From Raphanus sativus (Eukaryota; Streptophyta; Magnoliopsida; Brassicales; Brassicaceae): a DNA stretch of 64,000 nucleotides. Under the pieces are notes generated by a model, which worked only from the letters and a program-made list of their open reading frames with translations, did no database searches and had not been told where the DNA came from. The translations under genes were made by a program, and so were the position numbers. The stretch's first letter is position 1. Each line of letters opens with the position of its first letter. The stretch spans positions 4,588,001 to 4,652,000 of the forward strand of contig NC_079515.1 in the NCBI RefSeq assembly GCF_000801105.2, given 5' to 3'. Of the stretch, positions 12,185-24,280 are shown piece by piece.

Positions 12185-13395
12185 TGTTTGACCTGATTTG
12201 ATTGAATGTGGATTTGGATTCTTCGGGGTGTGTTTTCAGATCTGACGAGAAAGAGGAAAATCAAATATAATAATATATATTTATATCACTTGTTGAATCG
12301 AAGAAATTGACTTTGGATTCAAGATTACGGTATCGGGTGCGAACGTTAATGTTGTGAGCGATCGATGAAGAAGGAGGATAGATAGGGATAGGGCAAGAGA
12401 AGCAATCCGGAGAGAAAGGCGATGGGAATAGGAAAACCGGAGACGAGCGAGAGAAACGGTGGGCTTTCTCCTTTTATTCATTCATAATAATCAGTGTTGC
12501 CACGCTGTCATTAATGTGGGCCCCTGTTTTGTGTGTTTGGTCTTTTCTTTGGAGAGAATCATTTATCCATCCAAGTATCTGACAGTGATATATTATTTGA
12601 AAATAAAATAAATTAGTATTAGTTTGAGGCCCAATGACAATAATATGAATTGTGGTTGGAATCTGCTGGGCCTCTGTTTACTGGTTGCCTTTTAAATAAA
12701 CAGAGGAAACATTCATTATAAATGGTGTTATGATTTTACTTCTTGCCCTTTCATTATTTTTGATTATTTTATAGGAATGAAGGATTTCTTGTAATAACTA
12801 GTTACAAAATATAAAATTCGCTTTCTGTAGAGTATACACCAATTTGTATAACTTTAAGCCGGATATTCAGATTAGTCACAGTTGGTTAGAAGCAAAACTC
12901 TCTCCCATGATCGATTTTTCATTAAGAATTGAAAATGTTAATGATTCACTATAAAGTCAATTACGATGTTTAAATTTGAGTATGCTTAGTTGGCCTGTAC
13001 GCCATTATAAATGCATCAGGTTGTTAATTGTCATAGTGGACATAATAATAACCACACACCGAATGAAAAACGTGTGTAGCACTAAAAAAGAGGTTCTTGT
13101 TGTAAATCTTAGACATTGGACATACACAAGGAAGTTACTTTCGACAAATAGAAAATTATATTATGGACATGTACTATGAACACAAAAAAACAAGACTCGT
13201 TCACCTACTACTCTCAGCGTCTCCCAAAATTAGACAGTCACGATCTGAAAATGTTGCGTGGATTCAATAAACGGGAGCTCATCCTCATGCTCTTTCTATA
13301 GTAAAACCTCTGCTTATTGTTTCGTTTCAAGAACGAATGGTTAAGGCGAAAAACAAAATAAAACCAAAAAATTAAACAACAACGCTAGTAAAGCT
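12185..13395. other. Intergenic region between the hydrolase and RABA4D genes
   Basis: The part next to 12184 (to about 12480) is likely promoter and 5' UTR of the hydrolase gene; it has GA/CT-rich stretches. The rest is AT-rich, ending in the 3' UTR of the Rab gene. No additional gene is supported. Confidence 0.55.
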
Positions 13396-14538
13396 TTACG
13401 ATTTGCCGCAACATCCACCTCTTTTCCCGGTCTCCTGCTCGCTAGGAATGATGATCCTAGTCCCCTTTAAGAGACTCGAGTTCCCATCAGCGTCATCATC
13501 ATCCGCCGTTAATGATTTCTTGCTGATTATACGGTAAATCTCTGTTAAGATGGTCAAAAACGCAGTTTCGACATTGGTAGCTTCGAGAGCAGATGTTTCC
13601 ATGAAGAACAAGTTCTCTCTTTGTGCAAACTCTTGTGCATCTTCTGTCGGCACTGCTCTTAGGCTTCCAAGATCACATTTGTTTCCGATCAGCATAATGA
13701 CTATGTTTTTGTCCGCGTGTCCTCTTAATTCTTCCAGCCATTTGGCCATGTGATCAAATGATTGACGTTTGGTCATGTCGTAGACCAACATTGCCCCAAC
13801 AGCTCCACGGTAGTATGCGCTTGTCACCGCCCGGTATCTGAGAAAAAGATAGGGACAGTCAAACAATTAGATAGTCATGTTGCTTTTAGCATGATCGACA
13901 TATCAAACAATTAGAAGTGATGCATGCATGAAAATTAGTTTATTTAATGAGTACACAAGAATAGTTTTATGACTAAGAAGCACAAATTGGTTCACAGAAG
14001 TGGCATAGAGTAACAAAAGCAATGTGGAGCAATCTTGTTCAGTAAATCAATATGCACATTTGAATTTTGTTGCCACTTTTTCTTCATGTGCAACATACAT
14101 TTCGTATATACTCAAATAGGATCGTATGTTGCCTAATATTTGAATACATCGATCACATGGATAAGTTGTGAATGTTTCCGATTATCATCAAAGGGTAGTT
14201 GTAATTTACAGATAAATGAATATCCTTTTTTACCACATGCGCACAGGTGATCACTCACTCAAATCAAATAATGCCTGCAGGTTTGGGATCATAAGCAAAA
14301 ATAGAGCAAACCTTTCTTGGCCAGCGGTATCCCAAATCTGAGCTTTGACGGTTTTGTTATCGATGACGAGCGTTTTAGTCTGGAACTCGACACCGATGGT
14401 GGCTTTAGAGTCGACGCTGAACTCGTTCCTAGCGAACCGAGCCAGCAGCTGAGTTTTGCCAACCGCCGAATCGCCGATCAACACCACTTTGAATACGTAA
14501 TCGATCTTCTGGTTGTAATCTCCTTGTAAATTAGACAT
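13396..14538 (-). CDS. RABA4D: Small GTPase RabA4d
   Basis: Rab11-type GTPase of the RabA4 group, acting on trans-Golgi/post-Golgi vesicles; Arabidopsis RABA4D is needed for pollen tube tip growth. Two exons, 14538-14312 and 13837-13396, give 222 residues, equal to the Arabidopsis protein. Start chosen at [10 protein letters not shown], since an upstream in-frame ATG would add a non-family extension. Motifs in order: P-loop GDSAVGKT, switch I with TIGVEF, switch [10 protein letters not shown] (split by the intron right after GQER), NKCD (IGNKCDL), ETSA, and a C-terminal CCGKS whose cysteines would be geranylgeranylated. All nucleotide-binding residues are present. Position between the DUF2048 hydrolase and the J-protein matches the Arabidopsis order. 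Confidence 0.94.
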
Positions 14539-15226
14539 CTTTTCAAAACCAAAACAAAACAAAAACAAACGTCCAGACAATTGCAGATCACGAATTCAAA
14601 AGGCTCTTCTTCTCTCAAACAGATCAACGCGAAGAAGAGTCTCGTGTTGTTATTCGTATTGCGCACGTAAGCAGCCGAATCTAGCATGAACGGACAAAGA
14701 AACTCAGATCAAAAGAGGGGATTAGGCATTGGATACGTGGGAAACGAGCCAATTGGAAGAAAGCGAAAAAGGGCGGATTAACGGCCGATGCGGGACCCAG
14801 TTACTCTGGGTAAATGTTCCCCTGTGGCGTGGACCACGTTTTCCACACTAAACCATGAAATCATCTTGGCCGTTCATTTTTTACTTGTTAACCTAGTTCA
14901 CCGTTAAATCGCTTAACCATTTTAGTTCGGTTCAAGCAAACCATAATTTTTTTTTTAATTTAAATCAATCTCGGTTAAATTCGGTTTAACAAAAATAACG
15001 AAGCAACCCCTTAAGTTGTATAAATTTGTGGATCATACCACCTTTACTTTTACTTCACCAGATTAGGTTAAGAGTATAGGCGGCAACACAAAACGGTGGG
15101 AGAGTTATTGGCGCCATAAACCTTTCCTTCTTCTAAGAAGCGTAGCATTTTCTTATAACTGACTCGATCGATTCTCTCAAGTATTATTGCTGTTTAGCAG
15201 AAAGAGGAAAACGAGAAGGTTGAAAG
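14539..15226. promoter_or_regulatory. Shared upstream region of RABA4D and the J-protein gene
   Basis: The two genes are divergently transcribed with 688 bp between start codons. The interval should contain both promoters and 5' UTRs. A run of G+C-richer sequence lies at about 14700-14850, and repeats of the GGTTTA/GGTTAA type occur at about 14880-14995. No specific transcription factor site is claimed. Confidence 0.5.
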
Positions 15227-16973
15227 ATGGAGAATAATAGCGAGAAAAATCTATACGAGGTATCTCTTTTATGATCAATCCTCTGCGAATTGTCTCTCTC
15301 TTTTCGATTTGTCTCCGCGATTAGGGTTTTATGGGTTGTTTAGATTTCGAAGGATCTGTTTTAATCGAAGCTTCGTAATGTCTTTTTTTTCTTTTGAGGG
15401 ATCTTATTGTTACCGCTTGGGCATCGGTTTTTACTTTGTCGAATTTGCATGTGTTACCTATCGCTTAGTGATGTTTCCGTGTCTGAATTTCATCGTCAGT
15501 TGTTTAAGTTTTACTTGTTTTTTTTTTTTGAACCAATGTCTATATTTTGAGAAATCTATTTCTATCATCCCTTCGTTTTGTTGGTGGTTATAATTGTATG
15601 ATTAAGAAGATTAATGCAAATCTTATTCGTCTTCCTATTACAGGTTCTTGGTGTCGGAGCGACAGCAACACAACAGGAGATAAGGAAAGCATACCATAAG
15701 TTGGCATTAAGGCTTCATCCTGATAAAAACAAGGACGATGAGGTTAACCACTCTTCTCTTGGGATGAGTGTTTTGCATGTCTCTAACAAGAGGAAGTTTG
15801 AATTCTTTGTTTTCTTTTATGTTTTAAACAGGAAGCTAAGGAGAAGTTTCAGCAGCTGCAGAAGGTGATATCTATTCTCGGTGATGAAGAGAAGAGAGCT
15901 GTCTATGATCAAACTGGCTCCGTTGATGATGCTGTAAGTCAGCTTCTTTCCTGATTTTGGTTTCAGAAATGTTGGTGATTTGTGTAGATTGCTTCATCTT
16001 TTTACTTATATCCAGTTTCTGTTCAAATGGATTGGTGAAAGAAAAAAGCTCTCTCAGTCTCGATAAGAAAACTGAAAGATGTTTCTTTTACTAACTTAGT
16101 TTTTTCCCTATATCTTAATTAGGATCTTTCGGGTGATGTGGTTGACAACTTGAGGGACTTCTTCAAGGCAATGTACAAGAAGGTAACCAGCACCATGATT
16201 ACTGTGTTTTGGGCATTATTCCACAACTCCCTTTGTTCTGTTTCCTTCGCTTACTGACTTCTTGTTGTGTGTAATAGGTCACCGAGGAAGATATTGAAGA
16301 GTTTGAGGCCAACTACAGGGGCTCTGAGTCTGAGAAGAAAGACTTGATCGAGCTTTACACCAAGTTTAAGGGTAGAATGAGCAGGTATTTGTTTTATTTA
16401 TTATCCACCTTGTTTTCATTCGTTCATTATTTTTTAAAAAAATTGTGAACTTGGAAGTTTATACGAACATTCTTGTCCGTACATCTCCTCCAGGCTTTTC
16501 TGCTCAATGCTTTGCTCAAACCCCAAGCTTGACTCACACCGTTTCAAAGATATTATCGATGAGGCTATTGCAGCAGGAGAAGTGAAGGCAACAAAAGCTT
16601 ACAAGAAATGGGCAAAGGAAATTTCAGAAATAAAACCCCCCACGAGTCCCCCAAAGACCAGACGAAAGTAAACTTCTCTATCAATGTCTTTACCCATTTT
16701 CCCAAGTAAAAAAACTTTGTAGTGACATATTCAAATTTTTCAAATACTTGTAGGGCAAAAAGGGGCGCAGAGACAGATCTTTGTGCTTTGATTTCACAGC
16801 GAAGAGATGCGAGGAAAGAGAAGTTCGATACAATGTTCTCGTCACTTATGTCAAGGTATGGTGGAAATGCTGACTCAGAGCCAAACGAAGAAGAATTTGA
16901 AGCTGCCAAGAGAAAACTTGAAAGCCAGAGATCATCATCATCATCCAAGAAGAAGAAGCCAAGAAGAAAGTAA
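15227..16973 (+). CDS. DNAJC9-like J-domain protein (AT3G12170-like)
   Basis: Type III J-protein expected to stimulate an HSP70; the human relative DNAJC9 is a nuclear histone co-chaperone. Seven exons: 15227-15259, 15644-15742, 15832-15933, 16123-16182, 16278-16384, 16494-16667 and 16754-16973, giving 264 residues. The N-terminal J domain (about 10-75) has LHPDKN with the essential HPD triad and ends near [11 protein letters not shown]. The middle is an acidic/helical region ([19 protein letters not shown]) shared by the DNAJC9 group. The C-terminus is strongly basic (KKKKPRRK) after a serine run and could act as a nuclear localisation signal. All splice sites are GT-AG and keep frame. Confidence 0.9.
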
Positions 16974-17378
16974 TAAGCCGCAGTGTGAGTGTGATCTCTA
17001 GGTTTTGTGTTTTTGATGGACAAGAAAGTTCTCAGAATCTCACTAGATCACATGTTCGATCTCCAATGGTTAAATCTCTGCTACAGTCTAAAGAATATCT
17101 AATCGTAATTCTTATTTGAAAGTACATTTTTTTGATCAGTCAAGATAGATTTACAGTTAATGTGGGGGATTATACATTTCAAGTTACATAAAAAAACTTT
17201 AACCTTACCCAACTAATTTATATTAGAAATTCTTTTTTTTTTCCAAAGCGTAAAATCGCGAGTGACGCCAAAAAAGAAAGAAATTCCGACAAAACTAGTT
17301 TCGAATAAAAAAAAAAGTAACTAAACTAACTCAGATTTGTGTTAAAAAAAAACAAACCAGAGGCACAGACAGACAATA

Positions 17379-18215
17379 ATGAGCTTCACATCTCATCTCC
17401 AAGCGACCAACCTCATGGTGGTGGTCGGAGCAAAATCGCCGGTGGATCGTCGCCGGAAAGCACTTGAGAGAGTGAACAAAGAGCTCTCAAGAGGCAAATA
17501 CGAAACCGCGCTCTCTCTCGTCAAGCAATTCAAGAGCAGCAAACATCACGGCTGCTGCCTCTCCGCCTTCGCCTCCGCCAAATTGCTTCCCAAGAAATCA
17601 CCACCACTATCGGATACATTCGAAAGGTTGATCGATTCAGTCTCCAGAACCTTCGAATCCGTTTCTGCTGAAGCGATTCAAGAGCACAACAAAGCAACAA
17701 CTTGTGAAGAAGATCGGTTCGCTGTCGTTCAGCACGAATCAGGCCATTTCCTGGTCGGTTACTTGCTCGGAGTACTTCCAAGACGCTACGAGATACCAGA
17801 TCTGGAAGCTATGAGGGATGATGATAATGTAGTGACCGGGAGAGTAGAGTTTGTGGGGTTTGAGTTCCTCAAACAAGTCGGTGGTGCAAACCAATTTATG
17901 AGAGATGATGTTTCGGTTTCATCCAAGACACTGAACAACTTCTCATGTGTGGTACTCGGAGGAATGGTAACGGAACACATGCTTTTCGGATACTCTGAAG
18001 GTTTCTACTCGGATGCTGTCAAGTTGGAGAGTGTTCTGCAGTGGCGAGGGTTCACGGAAAGGGAGGAGAAGGCGGGTCATGTCAGATGGGCTGCTTCCAA
18101 CGCTGTTTTTTTGTTGCATTCGTACAGTGAAGCAAGGGTTTCACTTGCGGAAGCAATGTGCAAAGGCAAACCGATTAGTGCTTGTATTGAAGCCATTGAA
18201 TCTGCAATTTTGTAG
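17379..18215 (+). CDS. Intronless M41-like (FtsH peptidase-like) protein without an AAA domain
   Basis: 278-residue single-exon gene. Residues 113-125 carry QHESGHFLVGYLL, which resembles the HExxH zinc site of the FtsH (M41) peptidase and matches plant 'stress-regulated'/FtsH-like proteins such as AT5G27290 as I recall it. The C-terminal third (GGMVTEHMLFGYSEG, then an HVRWAASNAVFLL helix and an IEAIESAIL end) also follows that family. No AAA ATPase, Walker motif or clear membrane span is present. Because the site reads HESGH, the two histidines and the glutamate are kept, so zinc binding is possible, but activity is not shown. A plastid transit peptide is not obvious. The lack of introns, and my not recalling it at this place in Arabidopsis, suggest a retroposed or transposed copy. 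Confidence 0.75.
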   Translation: MSFTSHLQATNLMVVVGAKSPVDRRRKALERVNKELSRGKYETALSLVKQFKSSKHHGCCLSAFASAKLLPKKSPPLSDTFERLIDSVSRTFESVSAEAIQEHNKATTCEEDRFAVVQHESGHFLVGYLLGVLPRRYEIPDLEAMRDDDNVVTGRVEFVGFEFLKQVGGANQFMRDDVSVSSKTLNNFSCVVLGGMVTEHMLFGYSEGFYSDAVKLESVLQWRGFTEREEKAGHVRWAASNAVFLLHSYSEARVSLAEAMCKGKPISACIEAIESAIL

Positions 18216-18516
18216 ACATTTTTAATATGTGTGAATTAACTTTGTAATTCTTCCTTCCAAATTTTAAGAGATAATGTATACACACTAGATCTCAAAAAAC
18301 TTGTGAAACAGAGACCAAAAAAGTAAGTAAACAAAAAAAAAGAAGTAAAATATTAACCAAAATATTTAAAAAGTAAATAAACAAAAAAAAGTAAAGTAAA
18401 CAACTTTGAAAAGTAACCAAAATATTAACTTCCAAGTAAAAGGAAGCAAGTAAAGAGAGTCGTACATTGAGAAGTAGAGTTTGGTCTCTCGATTCTCTTT
18501 TTGTCGAAGAAACAAA

Positions 18517-19484
18517 ATGGGTTGGGATTTGTTCTTATGGATCCTCTCCTTCTTCGTCAGCTTAGCCCTCGTCGCTTCCGTCTTCTATCAGGTCAACCCC
18601 TCCTTAATTTCAATCAAGTAGTGAGATTCTTGAATCCCAGATCTGTCCTAAAGGTTTTCAATCTTTGAATGTCGGAATTGTTCACTTATTATTGTGATTT
18701 TTTTAGTTTGTCTGTAAGACTAGTTTGACCAGCTATTTTGGTTCTGGACTAAGATGATTCTTCCTTAGTTTTGTTAAGTTTGCAAGTTATAGAGAGAGAG
18801 AGAGAGGAAGTGATGGAATGAGATATGTGTTGAGAGCTCTTCTTACTTAGCCTCTGTCAGTTTCCTTCTTCTGTTGATATGGGGCGATATTTTTTTTTTT
18901 TTGTGTGTGTGTAGGTTATATGTTTAACGGATTTAGAAGCTGATTACTTGAACCCTTTTGAAACATCATCTCGTATCAACCGATTGATACTACCTGAGTT
19001 TATCCTCCAAGCCTCACTCTGCATTCTCTTCCTCATCACATGGCATTGGGTGTTTTTCCTCGTCGCTCTCCCTGTAACATGCTATCACGCTATGCTGTAA
19101 CTCTCTCTCTCTTTCTCCCTATCCATATTAGTACTAGTATATTGTTGTTTCTTGAAACTAACATATTTGAAAAACCTTAAAGATACAAAGAGCGGAGACA
19201 TCTCATCGATGTCACTGAAGTGTTCCGTGGTATTAGCTTTGAAAAGAAGCTCCGTTTTACCAAACTCGGGTTCTACATCTTTCTCTTCATCATGGTTGTC
19301 TTTAGGTAAAAGCCAAAATCACAACAACTTTAGACGCTCCTCTTCTTGAGATATTATTCTCTCTCTCTGTTTGGTTGTTATATGATGAAGTTACTGAATC
19401 CACAACACTTTTTTTTAATACAGGCTTACTCTTTCAGCGGTCTATAGCTTCACTGAGGATGATGATCTACTTCATTTGTTTTGA
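18517..19484 (+). CDS. Cornichon family cargo receptor (AT3G12180-like)
   Basis: Small polytopic ER/early-secretory membrane protein that loads cargo into COPII vesicles. Four exons: 18517-18591, 18915-19096, 19183-19305 and 19424-19484, giving 146 residues. It starts MGWDLFLWILSFF in the first membrane span, followed by the conserved DLEADYLNP and SSRINRL loop, a second hydrophobic segment (LCILFLITWHWVFFL), the YKERRHLIDVTEVFR cytosolic motif and a last span ending in a short acidic tail (EDDDLLHLF). Exon 2 ends two bases into a leucine codon before TGTAACTC; splicing at GT is needed, because read-through would give a stop two codons on. Confidence 0.93.
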
Positions 19485-21265
19485 TGTACTCTATTTGGTT
19501 TTCTCAGTGTGTGTGTTGTGTTATAGACATTTCTTAGGGATTTACTCAAAAACTTCACAGGACAGGACATCAGATTCCTCTCCCAAGCTAAATCGCAAAC
19601 TAGTTAGAGAAAAAAGGAAGATTTCCATATTTAGCAAGTAGAGAAAAATGGCTTTGGTCTCATTTCTCAAAACTTGATCATGTTCCTTGGTTGAGTTTGT
19701 CAGAAGACTAGAGTGTCTTTGAGAAACAAGTAGCAGTGTCCCCTAGTTGAAACAACTTCTTCCCCAGATGGTGTAAGCAAATCAGAAAGTTCTTTAAACT
19801 TCTCTTGCTTTACAAGGCCTTAGCACATTTCTCCAAAAAAAAAAACACTCCACTTTTTGTTTCAAGTTTCTCCTCTGTTCCACTTGTGGATGATGCCGGT
19901 TGCGATGAACTGCTTCGTCCAAAACGAATAAAGGTTGTCCAAACTGCGAGACACCTTGCCCTTGCAAACTTTCCTGGAAATGAACTTCATCGTCTTATCT
20001 TAATCCTTTGGACCTGTTTATAGGGAAAACAGGAAGATATAAATAGGAGACATGTTTTGGAATTGAAGGAGGTACAGCTGTATACACACGGATTCCTCAA
20101 CAGTTCACTAGCCTCTAAGAACAATGATTTTGCACTAGTATTGTTAATTCAAACGTACAGACAACAAAGATCTATGTCTTCAAGGCTTCTTCCTAAGCAT
20201 CAGCTTTTATCATTTTGATTCCTGTAATATATGTAAATAGTTGTGACGCGTTTCATACTGTTGAATGGTTCTGTAACTTGAAAGAAGAAGAAACTTATAA
20301 GGCAGAGGAGTAAACAATAGGAAGAGGAGACACCATGGATATGTTTAAATTTGTTGATTCCTTCTCCTGTAAGTTTTCCTCTCGACTTAAAGTTTCATAT
20401 ACTCACATTATACTGTGATAGTAGATATACAAATAGGTCCCGAGAGATGATCATCTTTTCCAAGGAAAATATTTGAGCACTGCAAAGATGTTTTTATATT
20501 CAGAGCGCCAACACAAGAAAAAAAAGAATCACACACCAGCAGAAGTAAAATGTAGTATATGAGGAAAGATATGTACCGTTAGATCAATCTGAAAGCAAAA
20601 CAAGTGTTAAGAGAAACAAAATAATAAAATTGAAATGGAGAGATTAGATTACCTCTTCTGGAAACATTACATATAAAGACTATTGATGTATTCAATTTAG
20701 TATTTGATGTGATTTGATTTTTAATGGAGTTTTAGATGATTTTAATAAGTTGCAGAGATTTAGATGATTTTTGTTAAACTACTTTAGAATATCACCTCAA
20801 ACAATGAGATTTAAGTTTTATTTCTTTTAACTAAGAAACTTCACCCAAACACCCTAACATCACCTCAAAACTTTAAAATCCCACAACTTAAAATATTTTC
20901 AATAACAGTGGATTTCAGAGTATTTTACGAAATGTCAAGTTCAATAACAGTGGATTTTAAATGAGTTTTTAAAATTCATGTTTGAATAACAGTAGATTTG
21001 TCATTTTAATACAAATCACCTGAAACTCTTAGTTGAATAATACACCCCCTTAATGTACACTCTTAAGTTCTTAACATTGCTACAACAAAAGTTTTAAGAG
21101 AAAAGATCAGTGACACTGAGCTGTAATGCAAATGGGCCTTAGATGGGCCTTGTTCGAGTCCACTGACTCAACCCGCGCGTTTTAACTCACTCAGACGGGT
21201 TTTTTTTTTTGGCGGCGGAGTAGTTAGGTCGTAAACGTGAACCTGTGTCTGTCTGTACGTTAGCG
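19485..21265. other. Gap without a supported gene
   Basis: In Arabidopsis the genes AT3G12190 and AT3G12200 (NEK7) would fall here. No kinase motif is seen on either strand. A stretch at about 19850-20020 has codon-like composition on both strands, but I could not match it to a family; it may be a relic. A diverged repeat lies at about 20680-21051. The last 100 bp should be the promoter of the next gene. Confidence 0.5.
20680..21051. repeat. Diverged MITE-like repeat of the GTGTATTCAA type
   Basis: The left end has GATGTATTCAATTTAG and the right end, reverse-complemented, GGGGGTGTATTATTCAAC. The interior repeats variants of AATAACAGTGGATTT three times (about 20900, 20942 and 20985) and GATTTTAGATGATTTT-like units. 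Such GGGTGTTATTCAAT-ended elements are common in Brassicaceae. Boundaries and target duplication are not clear. Confidence 0.4.
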
Positions 21266-22379
21266 ATGGAAGAAGTACTAGACTTCAAGTGTACGGATGT
21301 CGGAGTTTGGAAGAAGGCTCTGTCTTCCTACGAATCAAGAATCGAGTCTCTAGACAAACCAGACCTCGTCTCTCTCGACCAATATTATCGCGTCGAGCTC
21401 CCTCGTCTTCTCCACGACCGAGACCCTAACCCTTACCTCACCACCTCCGAGCTTTCTCAGCTCATGAAATGGAAGCTCTCTCGCGGCAAATGGCGGTAAC
21501 TCTCTCTCTCTCTCTCTCCCTCGCGCGATATCTTCAGGTTTGTTTACTTTCTTCTCCCTTGGCTCAAAGGCCGCGTCTGCTTGATTTCGTGTCGGCTCTG
21601 GACGATTCGGTGGTGAAGTCTGCTTCTGAGAAGGCTTTCAAATCACTCCCTGACATCTCAAATGCTGTGAAAGAGCTCACCGTGCTTAAAGGCGTGGGTC
21701 CCGCCACCGCCTCCGCCGTTTTGGCTGCTTACGCCCCCGACATTGCTCCGTTTATGTCCGACGAGGTACGTTTCTTCTTCCGTGTTAACAATTACTTTAG
21801 AGAGCAGCACATGAACAATCGTTTATTCACACCCTTTTTTTGTTTTTGTGTCTCTCTCTGTTTTGATTCCAATGTAAAGGCGATGGAGGTGGCTATTGGG
21901 AACTCAAAGGATTACTCTTTGAAGCGATACTTGCTGTTTGTCACTAAGCTACAAGATAAAGCAAAGGTTAAGCCTCTATGTCTCTCTTTCTCTAAGACAA
22001 AATTGTTATTTAAGTTATATTACTCTAGAATCATCATTGATAGTACTCTGTGGTAGGAAATTTCCTGTGTTATATAGTATTAACTCTTCTCTTACTGCTG
22101 CTTCAGTGCATTCTGATTCTGTTTAGTTAGAGTCTCTTACATATGCACTGAATCATCTCATAAACAAAATCTTAAAAATGTTAAAGAGGCAATTATACTA
22201 AATTTGGACTAGACCTTGCCTAAAATAATGATCATGGATTGTAGGAGTTAAAGTTGGAAGGAGAGTGGGGTGGGCCTTCAGATGTTGAGAGAGCTCTATG
22301 GAGTTGTACTGTGCGTTCCAAGTCAAAGCCAGCCGAGAAGACTTCTTCTTCTGGGAAGAAAAGAAAGCGTAAGGAGTAG
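21266..22379 (+). CDS. AT3G12210-like protein with basic C-terminal tail
   Basis: 215 residues in four exons: 21266-21495, 21570-21765, 21880-21966 and 22245-22379. I recall the Arabidopsis gene only as a 'DNA-binding' annotated protein. The central region VLKGVGPATASAVLAAYAP (about residues 112-130) looks like a helix-hairpin-helix DNA-binding loop (GVGPATA), as in DNA glycosylases, and supports a DNA-related role. The last 25 residues are serine- and lysine-rich (GKKRKRKE), a likely nuclear localisation signal. No catalytic site is recognisable. Start chosen at MEEVLDFKC; the frame is open upstream without another ATG. Position after cornichon fits the Arabidopsis order. Confidence 0.85.
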
Positions 22380-24280
22380 TAAACCACTGAAGAAACCCTG
22401 TTGTAGTAGTATATTCATTTTATCATCGGCTCTTTTTTTTTCATAAATCTGGACGAAAGATATCTCACGGATTTGTCACTCCCCTTGTTTGGTTAACTTT
22501 CTTGCTAATTCGCATTTTAAGATCTTACTCTAGTAGTAGTTACTATAGTGTATACTTATCCGTTGTCACTGAGTGTTTTTGGTCTTAAACACAAAGATAA
22601 GGATTGGGTATATCTTCTTTTCAACTGCTCTCAGATTTATTGAAGTAGTTTAGAACAAATGATTCCTCATCCTCACCAACAACAATGTACCTAAAAAAAT
22701 AATTTTGACTCCAAAACTAAGAACAAAGAGCCAGCCCTCATAACGCAAAATTATGAAGGAAGAGGGCCTTCAAAAACCAGGAAGATATCTGACAATAGAA
22801 CCTGAATCAGCATGCTGGATCGACCAACAAGCAAGAGCTGCACTGCAGAAAGCTGGAGTATCCAAGAATCTTTTTTATTTTTGTGGAATTTTCAAGTGTT
22901 ATGGCGATTATCTTCGCGGCTCAAAACAGAGGCGTTGACTCTAAAAGATAGAATCAAAAACAGAGGCGTTGACTCTAAAAGATAGAATCTTTTCAGCTAG
23001 GTATCTATCGGTTTAACGGTTAGCCACATCTAAACCCCGAAAAATTGAGTTAGTGCCTAACCGAGTAGGCTTTAAGGATATTTTGAGATCTTTGCTTTCT
23101 ACTTCAGTTCTTCTATCAAATCGAAATCGAATGTTTACAAGAAAAACCCTCTGAAATGAAAAGTTGTGTACGTGAGCTCGTGCACGTAGAACGGACAAAG
23201 TCGTGTGTAAAGTGCTTTTGCAGTACGCACATGGGATGGGAGGGAGCAAGCTGATCAAAAGGCATTAATTTTTTCAATGATATGTGGGTTGTTTTGTAAT
23301 TTTAAAAACTTAAAGCTCTCTGAAGCTAAAAAGAATTGTACATGGGGCTTATTTTGCAAATTTCCGTTTTAAGTTGATCGATGTTCTCTATTGGGGGATG
23401 GTGGGGGGTTTGTAGAGACAAAACGACGTCTCGGAGATTGAAATTACAGATCGTGTCTCTGCATCTTCTTCTTTTAATCCGATTTCAGACAACCTTTTTA
23501 CTCGGACAGAAGATTTTCATTTTTTTTTCTTCAGGTCAGCTTCTTTACCTTAACTCAAAACTCTTTTAGCTTTACTTACTTTGTTTCCTTTTTTGGAGTT
23601 TCCTCGTTCTCTGTTTTGCTTTAGTGATTAGAAAGCTTTACTCTTTTTCACTTTGCCTTGGATACTAAGACGTAGTTGACTTTCAGAATCTCAGAAAGTT
23701 CCAAGCTTTTGTTTGTTTGACTACTTTCTCAGCTGCCAAAACAATGGACTTCAAATGTTAATAAGATTTGAATTTCATTCATTCGTTGAATTCTGTTAAA
23801 AAGAATAGATTCGAAATCCTTGGTGGTGAGTTATTTGGTATAAGTGATAAGTTCTCTCGCTTTTTAGAAACCTCGGTTTAGTTTCAGTTGAATGTTAGTA
23901 CATAAACCGTTGTCTTTTGTTTCCTAATTAAGAGTGCTCAAGTAGTTAGTTAAAGCTACTGCTGCGTGACTTAAGCCGGTTTCAGTTAACCAATAACTCG
24001 AATCCCTCGTGCGTGTGCCTAAAACCACAAGCTTATACAAGAGAGATATTAGTACTTAAAACTGTTTATATTTTTTTACATTCAGCTCCAGTCAATTGGT
24101 TCACTGCTTGTTCCTTATCCATTCGTATTAGTTGTTTTGGTAAGGTGATTTAGCTTTGTCATGTTTTATTCCTATTTGCAGTCTTTTTCTCCCTCTAAGT
24201 GTTAAAACTCTGCACCAGAGGTGAAACGTCGCACACGTGGATATCTGTCTCTGCCATCAAGTAATAGTACATAAACCGAT
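22380..24280. other. Intergenic DNA and TGA6 5' leader
   Basis: 22380-23380 has no supported gene; an open stretch of 62 codons at 22753-22938 matches nothing I recognise. About 23380 to 24280 is probably promoter, 5' UTR and leader introns of TGA6, since it is pyrimidine-rich and contains short AG-ended tracts before the ATG at 24281. The SCPL carboxypeptidase cluster found in this interval in Arabidopsis is absent. Confidence 0.5.
22924..22989. repeat. Tandem duplication, 34-bp unit
   Basis: Two adjacent, practically identical copies of a 34-bp unit beginning AAACAGAGGCGTTGACTC (22924-22957 and 22958-22989, the second lacking the last two bases). It contains TTGAC, a W-box core, in each copy, but this may be chance. 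Confidence 0.8.

Noticed and set aside
19805..20023. Relic of NEK7 or another gene of the AT3G12190-12200 interval
   Set aside because: No kinase or golgin motif could be read on either strand.
22753..22938. 62-codon open frame starting MKEEGLQKPGR
   Set aside because: Composition is coding-like for the first 40 codons, but no family is recognised and no splice partner is seen.
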